Below are positions 7,928 through 17,300 of a stretch of 64,000 nucleotides of DNA, one piece after another. Each line of letters starts with the position of its first letter. The first letter of the stretch is position 1. Location: positions 1,381,383-1,445,382 of the forward strand of contig NZ_JAMOKG010000001.1 of NCBI RefSeq assembly GCF_023656565.1, given 5' to 3'. The translations under genes and the position numbers were made by a program. The DNA is from Flavobacterium tyrosinilyticum (GTDB lineage Bacteria; Bacteroidota; Bacteroidia; Flavobacteriales; Flavobacteriaceae). The notes beneath the pieces were generated by a model. It saw only the letters and a program-made list of their open reading frames with translations, was not told the DNA's origin and did not search any database.

Positions 7928-8129
7928 GATTTGTGGCATTTCAGTAAATTAAAAAGTATTGAAAATAGTGTAGCAATATACTATTTTATTTGCTTCTTTG
8001 TTAATGAGGTTAAAATTTGAAGCACAGTATTTTAGCGTCAAAATCATTTTAGATTAAGACAAAAGAAAGTTTTTTTGTTCAAAATTGACTTTTGACAAAG
8101 TAGGGGAATTCGGTAAGAAAAAGAAAATC

Positions 8130-8480
8130 TTAGGTTAAAGAATTGTCGTTTTCATTCGGGAAAATAATCCATGGTTTGAAGGTTTTGGCCTCTTCAAAAT
8201 CCAAAGTAGCATAAGAAATGATAATGATGATATCATCTTTTTGCACTTTTCTAGCTGCAGGACCATTTAAAGTAATTTCTCCTGAATTTTTTTCACCTTT
8301 AATAGCGTAAGTCTCAAAACGCTCGCCATTATTAATGTTAACAATAGATACTTTTTCGCCTTCAATAATGTTTGAAGCCTCTAGTAGAGTTTCATCAATA
8401 GTAATACTTCCAATGTAATTTAAATCGGCTCCAGTTACTTTAACTCGATGAATTTTTGATTTTATAACTTGAATTTGCAT
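8130..8480 (-). CDS. panD: Aspartate 1-decarboxylase
   Basis: A 116-residue pyruvoyl enzyme that makes beta-alanine from aspartate for pantothenate synthesis. It is made as a proenzyme that cleaves itself between G24 and S25 (NYIGSITID). The motif NGPAARKVQKDDIIIIISYA, with the conserved substrate-binding Asn-Gly-Ala-Ala, is present. The length is normal. It lies 14 bases downstream of panC on the same strand, so the two form a panC-panD operon, which supplies both the beta-alanine and the ligase that uses it. Confidence 0.97.
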   Translation of the reverse strand: MQIQVIKSKIHRVKVTGADLNYIGSITIDETLLEASNIIEGEKVSIVNINNGERFETYAIKGEKNSGEITLNGPAARKVQKDDIIIIISYATLDFEEAKTFKPWIIFPNENDNSLT

Positions 8481-8494
8481 GCTGCAAAGTTAGA

Positions 8495-9343
8495 TTAATT
8501 TAATGAAATGGTGTCAATCAGTCTTATAGAATTAACAAATACCGCTATAAATGCGCGATATTTTTTATCATTCTCTTTCTTATCGATAGACAAAAGTGTA
8601 GATTCGTCAGCAATAACAAAATACTCCAGTTCGAACTCTTTGTTGTCTTTGAAAGAATTTTCTACAAATTCGATTGTTTCTTGCGGAGAGTGATTTTGGA
8701 AAATCTCTTTTGCCTCGTTCAAAACTTTGTAGATAATAGAAGCGTCTTTTCTTTCTTGCGGAGTTAGACGTTCGTTTCTTGAACTCATTGCAAGCTCATT
8801 TTCTTCTCTAAAAATGGGACAACCGACGATGTTTACTGGTAAGTCAGTTTTTTCAACTAATTTTTTTACAATTTGAAGCTGCTGAAAATCTTTTTCTCCA
8901 AAATAAGCATTTGTTGGAGTTACGATTTCAAAAAGGCGTTTTACAATTGTTCCAACACCATTAAAATGACCAGGTCTGAATTTTCCTTCCATCTGGTTTT
9001 CCAATCCGTCAAAATCAAAAGTCTGAGAAACGGTATTTCCTTCGTAAATATCTTCGACTGAAGGTGCGTATAAAATAATTTTATCGCTTAATGTACGCAT
9101 TTTCTTAACATCTTCTTCTAGTGTCCTAGGATATTTTGCTAAATCTTCGGCGTTGTTAAATTGAGTTGGGTTGACAAAAATACTTACTACTGTATCGTTG
9201 TTTTCTTTTAACGAACGTTGCATTAAAGCCAAATGTCCTTGGTGTAAAGCGCCCATTGTGGGTACAAATCCGATAGTAGAATTTGCGGTTTTGATAGTTT
9301 TTAGATAAGCTATCAAGGCTGCTTTACTGTAGAAAATATGCAT
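8495..9343 (-). CDS. panC: Pantothenate synthetase
   Basis: A 282-residue cytoplasmic ATP-dependent ligase joining pantoate and beta-alanine. It belongs to the HIGH-type nucleotidyltransferase superfamily. VPTMGALHQGHLAL gives the H34-x-G-H37 motif. SIFVNPTQFNNAEDLAKYPR and FGEKDFQQLQIV are characteristic, and MSSRNERL is the KMSKS-equivalent loop. First gene of the panC-panD operon, transcribed divergently from the GT5-domain gene. A TATGTTTG box lies upstream on this strand. Ketopantoate genes (panB, panE) are not in the window. Confidence 0.97.
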   Translation of the reverse strand: MHIFYSKAALIAYLKTIKTANSTIGFVPTMGALHQGHLALMQRSLKENNDTVVSIFVNPTQFNNAEDLAKYPRTLEEDVKKMRTLSDKIILYAPSVEDIYEGNTVSQTFDFDGLENQMEGKFRPGHFNGVGTIVKRLFEIVTPTNAYFGEKDFQQLQIVKKLVEKTDLPVNIVGCPIFREENELAMSSRNERLTPQERKDASIIYKVLNEAKEIFQNHSPQETIEFVENSFKDNKEFELEYFVIADESTLLSIDKKENDKKYRAFIAVFVNSIRLIDTISLN

Positions 9344-9365
9344 TGAGGTATTATTAAAATTTATG

Positions 9366-9373
9366 CAAACATA
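9366..9373 (-). promoter_or_regulatory. -7 box TATGTTTG for panCD
   Basis: On the minus strand TATGTTTG fits TAnnTTTG, about 22 bases before the panC ATG. The -33 TTG was not found at the expected distance. Confidence 0.5.
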
Positions 9374-9404
9374 ATATATTAGTTATAAACTGCATAAATT
9401 TTTG

Positions 9405-9412
9405 TAATTTTG
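9405..9412 (+). promoter_or_regulatory. -7 box TAATTTTG for the GT5-DUF4270-glmS operon
   Basis: TAATTTTG fits TAnnTTTG and lies 37 bases upstream of the ATG at 9450. At the -33 position the sequence reads TTA rather than TTG. Confidence 0.5.
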
Positions 9413-9449
9413 CGACGTTTTTATTACCAAAATTAAGTAAAATACTATT

Positions 9450-10256
9450 ATGAAAGATAAGAGGATATTATATGTATCATCTGAAGTCGTGCCTTACTTG
9501 GCTGAAAATGAGGTTTCTTTAATGTCTTATGACGTTCCGAAAATGATTAATGACCAAGGTGGCCAGATAAGAATTTTCATGCCAAGATATGGAAATATCA
9601 ATGAGAGAAGACACCAATTGCATGAAGTGATTAGACTTTCAGGGATGAATTTGGTAGTGAATGACTTAGATATGCCGTTGATTATTAAAGTAGCTTCCAT
9701 TCCGAAAGAAAGAATCCAGGTTTATTTTATTGATAACGATGAATATTTCAAACGTAAAGCCACTTTTACAGATGAAGAGGGCGCTTTATATCCAGATAAT
9801 GACGAAAGAGCAATTTTCTTTGCAAAAGGCGTTGTGGAGACTGTGAAAAAATTAAACTGGGTTCCAGATATCATACATGTTCACGGTTGGCTTGCGGCAA
9901 TGCTACCAATTTATATGAAGCATTATTATAAACACGAAGCCCTATTTTCTGAAACGAAAATTATTACTTCTGTTTATGGGCAGTCATTTGATGAGAACTT
10001 AGATTTAGAAATGATAAATAAAGTTAAGTTTGATGGTGTTCCTCATGAAGCAGTGTCAGATTTGGAAGTGCCAAATTATGAGAATGTTTTAAAAGCTAGT
10101 ATATTACATTCAGATGGTGTAATCATTGCGTCGGAAAATGTTTCTCCAAGTTTAACAAAATTTATAGAATCTTCAGGAAAACCTTTTTTACCTTTCGCCA
10201 CGAAAGATGCATTTGCTGACGCTTATACAAATTTCTATAGAACATTTGGACTTTAA
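9450..10256 (+). CDS. Stand-alone glycogen/starch synthase N-terminal (GT5-type) domain protein
   Basis: A 268-residue protein equivalent to only the N-terminal catalytic lobe of glycogen synthase. ILYVSSEVVPYLAENEVSLM corresponds to the 'SEV-P-K-GGL' start, although the usual Lys-Thr-Gly-Gly-Leu ADP-glucose loop is replaced by AENEVSL. IRIFMPRYGNI, VYFIDNDEYF and PDIIHVHGWLAAMLP match later GT5 features. The C-terminal nucleotide-binding lobe of about 220 residues is absent, so glycosyl transfer is doubtful. Short GT5-like proteins at this position are common in flavobacteria next to panC, DUF4270 and glmS genes. It starts an apparent operon with 21-base and 9-base gaps to the next two genes. 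Confidence 0.8.
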   Translation: MKDKRILYVSSEVVPYLAENEVSLMSYDVPKMINDQGGQIRIFMPRYGNINERRHQLHEVIRLSGMNLVVNDLDMPLIIKVASIPKERIQVYFIDNDEYFKRKATFTDEEGALYPDNDERAIFFAKGVVETVKKLNWVPDIIHVHGWLAAMLPIYMKHYYKHEALFSETKIITSVYGQSFDENLDLEMINKVKFDGVPHEAVSDLEVPNYENVLKASILHSDGVIIASENVSPSLTKFIESSGKPFLPFATKDAFADAYTNFYRTFGL

Positions 10257-10277
10257 ATTTTAATTTTATTTTTTGAC

Positions 10278-11909
10278 ATGTATAAAACTTCTTTTATTAA
10301 GAAAGCTCTTTTGGCTGTAATGGCTGTTTTTCTATATTCTTGTGACAAAGATTTTAATGCGATTGGTGATGGTTTGATTGGAGATGATCATTTTGGACTT
10401 GAGGCTGAAAAATACGATGTTGTAGCATTTAATCAAGAAGTTACCCCTATTCAGTCCAATACCATGACGCCAAATGCTCTTGGTATTTTAGACAATCCGC
10501 TTTTTGCAAGCACTACGGCAAATTTTGTAACTCAGGTCGGACTTTCTAGTTATCCTATAAAAGTTGGGGATTCTCCTGTAATTGAAAGTGTTGTGCTTGA
10601 AATTCCATATTTCAACCATGCAACAACTACAGATAATGAAGGAAATACCACTTATGTATTAGATTCTATTTATGGAGACAAAAATGGAAAAATTAAATTA
10701 AGTGTTTATGAGTCTGGAATCCAGATGAGAAGCAGTTATTTAAGTGGAGGTACCCAGTTGCCACAGTTTTATTATACAGATCAAAACACTGATTTTTTCA
10801 ACAATAAATTGGGAAATCGCTTAAATGATGAAAAAGCGACAGATGGAACTTTTAAAGATGATCAATTCTTTTTTGATGCGAATGAAATCAGAATCGAAAC
10901 AACTGATGATAAAGGAGCAAAGACAACTACAAGAAAAGCACCTCAAATGACACTGCAGCTTAACAAGCAGTTTTTTCAAGATAGGATATTAAATGCAGAT
11001 GCTTCAAAGCTTGCTGCAGAAGATGTTTTTCAAGAATATTTTAGAGGTTTGTACTTTAATGTTGAGAAATCGGGATCTAATCCGAGTAATTTGGCACTGA
11101 TGGATTTTTCTAAAGGGGTTATTACAATTAAATACAAAGCAAAAACTAGCTCAACTACAGATGATCCTGAAGCTACCGAAGACAAGGAGATTCTTTTGAA
11201 CTTGAAAGGTACTTTTACAACCACGGCTAATTTTCTACAAGATACTAGAAATGCAGACTATCAAAGTGCTATAACAACAAATGTAAATAAAACAGATGGA
11301 GATGAAAGGCTGTATTTAAAAGGTGGAGTAGGCTCTTTGGCAGTTATAAAACTTTTTAATCCAACAGATGTTTTAAGTTATGATTCTAATGGCGCGGTAG
11401 TAAATGGAGCAAATGGAGTTGCTGACCAATTGGATGAAATTAGAAGTAATGTCGTTATTAAGAATTGGAAAGTAAACGAAGCTAATTTAGTATTCTATAT
11501 CGATGCTGATAAAATGGCTGGTGCGCAAGAGCCAAATAGAGTGTATTTGTACAATTTAACAGATAATACCATTTTGGCAGATTACTCTACAGATGCTGTA
11601 TCTGCTTATGGTGGAGTAATTAGTAAAGGTACTGATAAAAGAGGAAAAAGCTATAAGATTAGAATCACGAGCCATATTCGTAATTTAGTAAAAGATGCGA
11701 CGGTTAAAAATGTTGATTTAGGCTTGGTTGTTTCTCTAAGTCCAACTACAGTTGCATTTAATGCGCTTAAGGAGAAAAATGCTATTACTCCAGTAGTGCC
11801 TAGAACATCATTGTTAAATCCTCTTGGGACAATCATATATGGAGCAAAAGCTTCTATTCCAGAAGATAAAAGATTGAAGCTTGAGGTGTACTATACGAAA
11901 CCAAATTAA
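10278..11909 (+). CDS. DUF4270-type lipoprotein
   Basis: A 543-residue secreted lipoprotein. The signal peptide KKALLAVMAVFLYSC has the lipobox Cys at about residue 22, followed by DKDFNAIGDGLIGDDHF, typical of the DUF4270 family found throughout Bacteroidetes. The body alternates strand-rich segments with low-complexity Asp/Thr loops. The C-terminus ends LEVYYTKPN, as usual for the family. The function is unknown. It sits between the GT5-domain gene and glmS with short gaps, an order seen repeatedly in flavobacteria, which hints at envelope polysaccharide or cell-surface work. The family call is from memory of family sequences, not a search. Confidence 0.85.
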   Translation: MYKTSFIKKALLAVMAVFLYSCDKDFNAIGDGLIGDDHFGLEAEKYDVVAFNQEVTPIQSNTMTPNALGILDNPLFASTTANFVTQVGLSSYPIKVGDSPVIESVVLEIPYFNHATTTDNEGNTTYVLDSIYGDKNGKIKLSVYESGIQMRSSYLSGGTQLPQFYYTDQNTDFFNNKLGNRLNDEKATDGTFKDDQFFFDANEIRIETTDDKGAKTTTRKAPQMTLQLNKQFFQDRILNADASKLAAEDVFQEYFRGLYFNVEKSGSNPSNLALMDFSKGVITIKYKAKTSSTTDDPEATEDKEILLNLKGTFTTTANFLQDTRNADYQSAITTNVNKTDGDERLYLKGGVGSLAVIKLFNPTDVLSYDSNGAVVNGANGVADQLDEIRSNVVIKNWKVNEANLVFYIDADKMAGAQEPNRVYLYNLTDNTILADYSTDAVSAYGGVISKGTDKRGKSYKIRITSHIRNLVKDATVKNVDLGLVVSLSPTTVAFNALKEKNAITPVVPRTSLLNPLGTIIYGAKASIPEDKRLKLEVYYTKPN

Positions 11910-11918
11910 TAAATATAT

Positions 11919-13769
11919 ATGTGTGGAATTGTTGGATATATCGGTCATCGAGAGGCTTATCCTATTGTAATAAAGGGATTAAAGCGTCTGGAGTACAGAG
12001 GATATGATAGTGCCGGCGTTATGTTGTATGACAACGAATCGGGCATTAAAGTTTGCAAAACAAAAGGTAAAGTTTCAGATCTTGAAGCTAAAGCCGATGA
12101 AGGTTTTACAATAAACGGTAATATTGGAATTGGACACACACGTTGGGCAACGCACGGGGTTCCAAATGATGTGAATTCTCATCCTCATCTTTCTAATTCT
12201 GGTGATTTAGCAATTATTCATAACGGAATTATAGAGAATTATGCGCCTTTAAAAGAGGAGCTTATCAAAAGAGGTTATACTTTTAAGTCAGATACAGATA
12301 CTGAAGTTTTAGTTAATTTGATCGAAGAAGTTCAAAAGAACGAAAATCTTAAATTGGGTAAAGCTGTTCAAGTTGCATTAAACCAAGTTGTGGGTGCCTA
12401 TGCAATTGCTGTTTTTGACAAAAAAAATCCGAATGAACTTGTTGCGGCTAGATTAGGAAGTCCGTTGGCAATTGGTGTTGGAGAAGGAGAATATTTTATT
12501 GCTTCTGATGCTTCACCATTTATTGAATATACTTCTAATGCCGTTTATTTAGAAGATGGCGAAATGGCAAATATTAGATTGCATAAGCCAATTAAAATTA
12601 GAAAAATCCAAGATGACTCTTTAGTGGATCCTTATATTCAAGAACTTCAAATGAATTTGGAGCAGATTGAAAAAGGAGGATATGATCATTTCATGTTGAA
12701 AGAAATCTACGAGCAGCCAAGTGTAATTAAAGATACATACAGAGGAAGGCTTCATGCCAATGAAGGAATTGTTCAAATGGCTGGTGTTGAAGATAATTTA
12801 GAGAAATTCTTAAACGCAAAACGTATTTTAATCGTAGCGTGCGGAACTTCATGGCATGCAGGTTTAGTGGCAGAATATATCTTTGAGGAATTTACCCGTA
12901 TTCCTGTAGAGGTTGAATATGCTTCTGAGTTTAGATACAGAAACCCAATCATCAACAAAGACGATGTAGTTATCGCTATTTCACAATCTGGTGAAACTGC
13001 AGATACTATGGCGGCTATTAAATTGGCTAAAGAAAACGGAGCATTTGTATTTGGAGTTTGTAACGTAGTGGGATCTTCTATTTCTAGAGAAAGTCATGCA
13101 GGCGCTTACACGCACGCAGGACCAGAAATTGGAGTAGCTTCTACAAAAGCATTTACTACTCAGATCACTGTTTTAACGATGATTGCTTTACGTTTAGGAA
13201 AAGCGAAAGGAACATTGTCAAACACAGATTTTCATACGTATCTTCAAGAATTAGAAATTATTCCTGAGAAAGTAGCTGAAGCATTAGAAACTAATGATAA
13301 AGCAAAAGAAATTGCTGCTGCCTTTAAGGATTCACCAAACTGTCTTTATTTAGGTAGAGGATATAATTTCCCTGTTGCTTTAGAAGGTGCACTAAAATTA
13401 AAAGAGATTTCATACATCCACGCAGAAGGATATCCAGCTGCAGAAATGAAACATGGTCCGATTGCTTTAATTGACGAATTTATGCCGGTTATTGTAATTG
13501 CTCCAAAACAAGGGCACTACGATAAAATTGTAAGTAACATTCAGGAAATTAAATCAAGAAGCGGTAAAATTATCGCTGTGGTTACAAAAGGAGATACTCA
13601 AGTACGCGAATTGGCAGATTATGTAATCGAAATTCCAGAAACTTCAGATGCATTATCACCATTAGTTACCACAATTCCGTTGCAACTACTTTCTTATTAC
13701 ATTGCTGTAATGAGAGGTTGTAATGTTGACCAACCACGTAACTTAGCGAAGTCGGTTACAGTAGAATAA
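11919..13769 (+). CDS. glmS: Glutamine--fructose-6-phosphate aminotransferase (isomerizing)
   Basis: A 616-residue enzyme that makes glucosamine-6-phosphate, the first step to UDP-GlcNAc for peptidoglycan and lipopolysaccharide. The N-terminal Ntn glutaminase domain starts MCGIVGYIGH, with Cys2 the nucleophile. GHTRWATHG, HNGIIENY and SDTDTEV are the glutamine-binding motifs. Two SIS domains follow, with CGTSWHAG, SQSGETADT and LEGALKLKEISYIHAEGY, and the C-terminus is NLAKSVTVE. The start is fixed by Cys2. It is the last gene of the operon and is followed by a terminator. No glmS ribozyme is visible upstream, since only 9 bases separate it from the preceding gene. Confidence 0.98.
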   Translation: MCGIVGYIGHREAYPIVIKGLKRLEYRGYDSAGVMLYDNESGIKVCKTKGKVSDLEAKADEGFTINGNIGIGHTRWATHGVPNDVNSHPHLSNSGDLAIIHNGIIENYAPLKEELIKRGYTFKSDTDTEVLVNLIEEVQKNENLKLGKAVQVALNQVVGAYAIAVFDKKNPNELVAARLGSPLAIGVGEGEYFIASDASPFIEYTSNAVYLEDGEMANIRLHKPIKIRKIQDDSLVDPYIQELQMNLEQIEKGGYDHFMLKEIYEQPSVIKDTYRGRLHANEGIVQMAGVEDNLEKFLNAKRILIVACGTSWHAGLVAEYIFEEFTRIPVEVEYASEFRYRNPIINKDDVVIAISQSGETADTMAAIKLAKENGAFVFGVCNVVGSSISRESHAGAYTHAGPEIGVASTKAFTTQITVLTMIALRLGKAKGTLSNTDFHTYLQELEIIPEKVAEALETNDKAKEIAAAFKDSPNCLYLGRGYNFPVALEGALKLKEISYIHAEGYPAAEMKHGPIALIDEFMPVIVIAPKQGHYDKIVSNIQEIKSRSGKIIAVVTKGDTQVRELADYVIEIPETSDALSPLVTTIPLQLLSYYIAVMRGCNVDQPRNLAKSVTVE

Positions 13770-13796
13770 AAATTCTATTTTAAAATATTAATATGT

Positions 13797-13828
13797 TAAA
13801 AAAGCGAGATTTAGGTCTCGCTTTTTTT
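13797..13828 (+). terminator. Terminator after glmS; left copy of a 39-bp direct repeat
   Basis: Stem AAAGCGAGA/TCTCGCTTT with loop TTTAGG and a T tract. It lies inside a 39-bp sequence (13790-13828) repeated exactly at 24747-24785. Confidence 0.9.
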
Positions 13829-13857
13829 GTGCTCAAAAGTTAAAATTAAGATAAAAT

Positions 13858-13887
13858 TTGTAAGAATATAATTATTTTATATGTTTG
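13858..13887 (+). promoter_or_regulatory. Full Bacteroidetes-type promoter for the Rhs operon
   Basis: TTG at 13858-13860, 19 bases, then TATGTTTG at 13880-13887. This matches TTG-N19-TAnnTTTG and lies 27 bases upstream of the GTG start at 13915. Confidence 0.75.
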
Positions 13888-13914
13888 TAGGAAATATTTT
13901 AAATTTTATATGCC

Positions 13915-14361
13915 GTGCAAAGATTTCTACTCCTTATTTTTCTTCATTGCTCCTTTTTTTCAATAGCTCAAACTAAACTCAACTTCAGCTACGATCAGGC
14001 GGGAAACCAGATTACGAGAATATTGTGCATTAATTGTTTGGCTAAATCTGCAAAAGAAATTGTAGAGCCAGAAGCCATAACCGAAAATGATTTAGAAAAA
14101 TTCTATCCAGAAGATGTTGTTTCCTACTACCCAAATCCAGTAAGAGAAGAGCTGTATTTGCATTGGGAATTGGCACATGATAATTATGTGACTGCTGTAC
14201 ATGTTTATTCTATGACAGGACAAGTATTGCGAACTTTCCAAATTAGCACTACTGCAAATAATTTAAGCATCCCTTTTCAGCAATATCCTACTGGGGTTTA
14301 TCTGGTACTGCTTTCGTACAAAAACGGCGGAGAAAAATCTATTAAAATCATTAAAAAGTAG
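13915..14361 (+). CDS. Small T9SS type A sorting-domain protein with one YD-repeat motif
   Basis: A 148-residue protein. The start is GTG at 13915, because an in-frame stop lies just upstream at 13900. Residues 1-19 are a signal peptide (QRFLLLIFLHCSFFSIAQ). Right after it, LNFSYDQAGNQITR (about 21-34) has the Rhs/YD-repeat pattern. Residues about 70-148 form a T9SS type A C-terminal sorting domain: VSYYPNPVREELYLHWE, VHVYSMTGQVLR, YPTGVYLVLL and the closing KSIKIIKK. It is six bases upstream of the giant Rhs gene and under the same promoter. The Rhs protein has no sorting domain of its own because its C-terminus is the toxin, so this small protein may supply sorting or surface-attachment function in trans. 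That role is inference. Confidence 0.8.
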   Translation: MQRFLLLIFLHCSFFSIAQTKLNFSYDQAGNQITRILCINCLAKSAKEIVEPEAITENDLEKFYPEDVVSYYPNPVREELYLHWELAHDNYVTAVHVYSMTGQVLRTFQISTTANNLSIPFQQYPTGVYLVLLSYKNGGEKSIKIIKK

Positions 14362-14367
14362 TTCGTA

Positions 14368-17300
14368 ATGAAGAAGTTTTATATTGGCCTATTGTTTTTA
14401 TTAGTTGGTTTATTGGGGTTTGGGCAAAATCAGTCAGGGATTATTAGTGAGGAAACTACAATAATTAAGAGAGTAGATAGCTCAGAAGAAAATTCTAATG
14501 TAATTACTACTACAGCGGCATCACCCAATTTACTTAGTGCTGCAAATTCTCTGACTGGCAGTTCTGCTGAAACTGGCATTTTAGAAGGTGATTTGTCTAT
14601 TTCGTTAAATGGTAATGCAAATTATACAGTTCCTATAAAGGTTCCGAAAGGAATTAATGGCATTGAGCCTTCTGTAAATATTACTTATAATAGTCAAAAT
14701 GGACTTAATGGAAATATAGCCAGAGGTTGGGATATTTCGGGAATTTCATCGATAACACGAATCCCATCGACTAAATTTCATGATGGAGTTATTGATCCTG
14801 TCGATTTTAATGCATTAGACAGATTTGCGCTTGACGGGCAAAGATTGATAGTGAAAAATGGTACGAATGGAGTTTATGGAGCCGATAAAACAGTTTACGA
14901 AACGGAGTATTTTTCAAATCTTAAAATAACATCTTATGGTGTTTCACCTTTTGGTTCAAGCTATGGTCCAGCTTACTTTTTAGTTGAGTATCCAGACGGA
15001 TCAAAAGCATATTATGGCAATTCGACAGATTCGAGATCAATTTTAGAATGGTCAATTCTCTATTTTGAAAACGCTCAAGGAGTTCGAATTAATTATAGTT
15101 ATGTATTGTTAAATAATGCCTTATATGTTGATTCAATTAAGTTTGGAGCCCTTGGAAATAATTCTCAGCCAAATGAAGTAAAATTTGTTTATGAGGATAG
15201 AGGAGTTCCTGATAATATTTATGTTGGAGGAAAAAATATAATAAGAAGTAAAAGACTTAAAGAGATCAAAGTCTTTACAAACGGAATAGGTTTTAGAAAT
15301 TATAGCGTATCCTACTTAAACGTTGATCGTATCAATAAAATTACAGAAATTAGTGGTGATGGTACAAAGAGTTATAATCCGACCGTTTTTGATTATAATA
15401 TGGTTTCTGAGGAAATTAAATATATCGATATAACAACATCACTTGATATTGGCAATGTAAAATCTCTAAATGCAGCAGCTGTTTCAGGAGATTTTGATGC
15501 TGATGGTAAAATGGATTGTTTAGTTTATCCAACCTTAGGCACCGAAGCTAAAACAAAGTATTGGTTATATGCCGGAATTGAATCAGGATTTAATATGGGC
15601 TTAGAGCATAAAGTTGGTGCTTTTGAAGATATTTTTCCGGCTACATTTTTAAGTGAAGAAAATAAAATTTTACCACAAGGTTGGGTTGTTGCTAAAAATA
15701 CTGATTCTAATTATACTTTTTCAGTGTATAGTATGGTTCAATATCTGGGTACTCCTTATGTCAAAAAACAACATGATAAAGTTGTTAGCATTCCAAAAAA
15801 TAGTTTTCCAAAAAAAATAGCATCAGGTGATTTTAATGGTGATGGTTTAACGGATATTTTAATTATTGATAGACCTCAAAACAACCTTATCGAAGGCAAA
15901 CAAGTTTGTTTTATTGATTTAAAAAGAGATAATACTGAAAGTTATCTAACGATAGGACGGTTAGCTGACGCGCTATCGGTAACTGCTAGAACAGAAGTTG
16001 CTGATTTTAATGGAGATGGAAAATCTGATTTGTTTGTTTTTGATACAGGTATTTTAACTATTTATTCTTTAAATGCAGAGAATAGACCTGTTGTTTTGTA
16101 TAGAAGCCCATCTTTTGATAACGCTTTTTCGACGACTTTTCCTTATTCGACAACTAAATTTCCCATTTTAATTGGCGATTATAATGGAGACGGGAAATCA
16201 GATTTTTTGATTCCAAAAGCATACGGTTCGTCACAATGGTATAAATATACTTCAACAGGAAGCACTTTTATAAAGGAAGAAAAAACATATCCAGTAGATT
16301 TTAGTTCTAATAACTCGTCTAGTACTTATAATTACATCGCAACAGATTTTAATAATGATGGCAGAACAGACTTAATAAAAGTTTTGAATTTTATTGACAG
16401 TTCAAAAGGATATATTACTATACAGTGTTTTAGAAATACCAGCGATGATTTTAAATATGAACCACAAATAAGTTCAACAGGACCAAAATCAGATATTAAT
16501 ATTTATGCTCTTCCGGTATATTTGCCGCAATCCCTAAATGCATCGAACACTATTGGTAACAAAGTAAATTCGACATTAGAAATAGCATTTTTTAATCAAA
16601 ATAAAATTCATTTTTTTAATTCTGGCTATGATTACAAAAAGGAAAATTTAATAACCAATATCACTACGGGTAATGGAGTGCAGGAATCTATTAGTTATAT
16701 TCCATTAAATACGCAGTTTGCCAATACCTATCAAAATACGCCAATTTATAAACCTAGTAAAGATATTGCCGTTTACCCCAATTTGGATATTCTTATTGAT
16801 CCTAATCTTTATGTGGTTTCAAAACAGGAACAACAGAGTAAGGATAATTATAAAAAGAGATTATTTGCGTATTATGGAGCTGTATCTAATGCTGAAGGTC
16901 TTGGATTTATGGGATTTCGTTCGGTAATGCAAACAGATTGGTATAATGACAATAACCCGATGTTTTCAAATATTGTGAAAAATGATATTGATTTAAGAGG
17001 GGCAAATGTTGAGAATTATTATGCTCAGGGATTTAGAGAGCCTTTAATAGTCAATCTATACGCTAATACCCCTAAAACAATTGTTAAAGGGCAAGGTACA
17101 GATTATACAGTAACACAATCTGATCATTTAGTAGCAACAGAAAGTATTGTCTTAAAACCAAATACACATATAAAAGCAGGAAGTACATTTTCTGCAAAAA
17201 TAAATCAAGGAGCCAATGATTCTCCAAATACGCCTACAGATTATATAACAAAATCAGTTTTGACTTATCAAAACAATCTTTTGGCTAACAAGGTTTTTAA

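Noticed and set aside
11900..11920. glmS ribozyme upstream of glmS
   Set aside because: Only 9 bases separate glmS from the preceding gene, and the ribozyme is a feature of Firmicutes-type genes.
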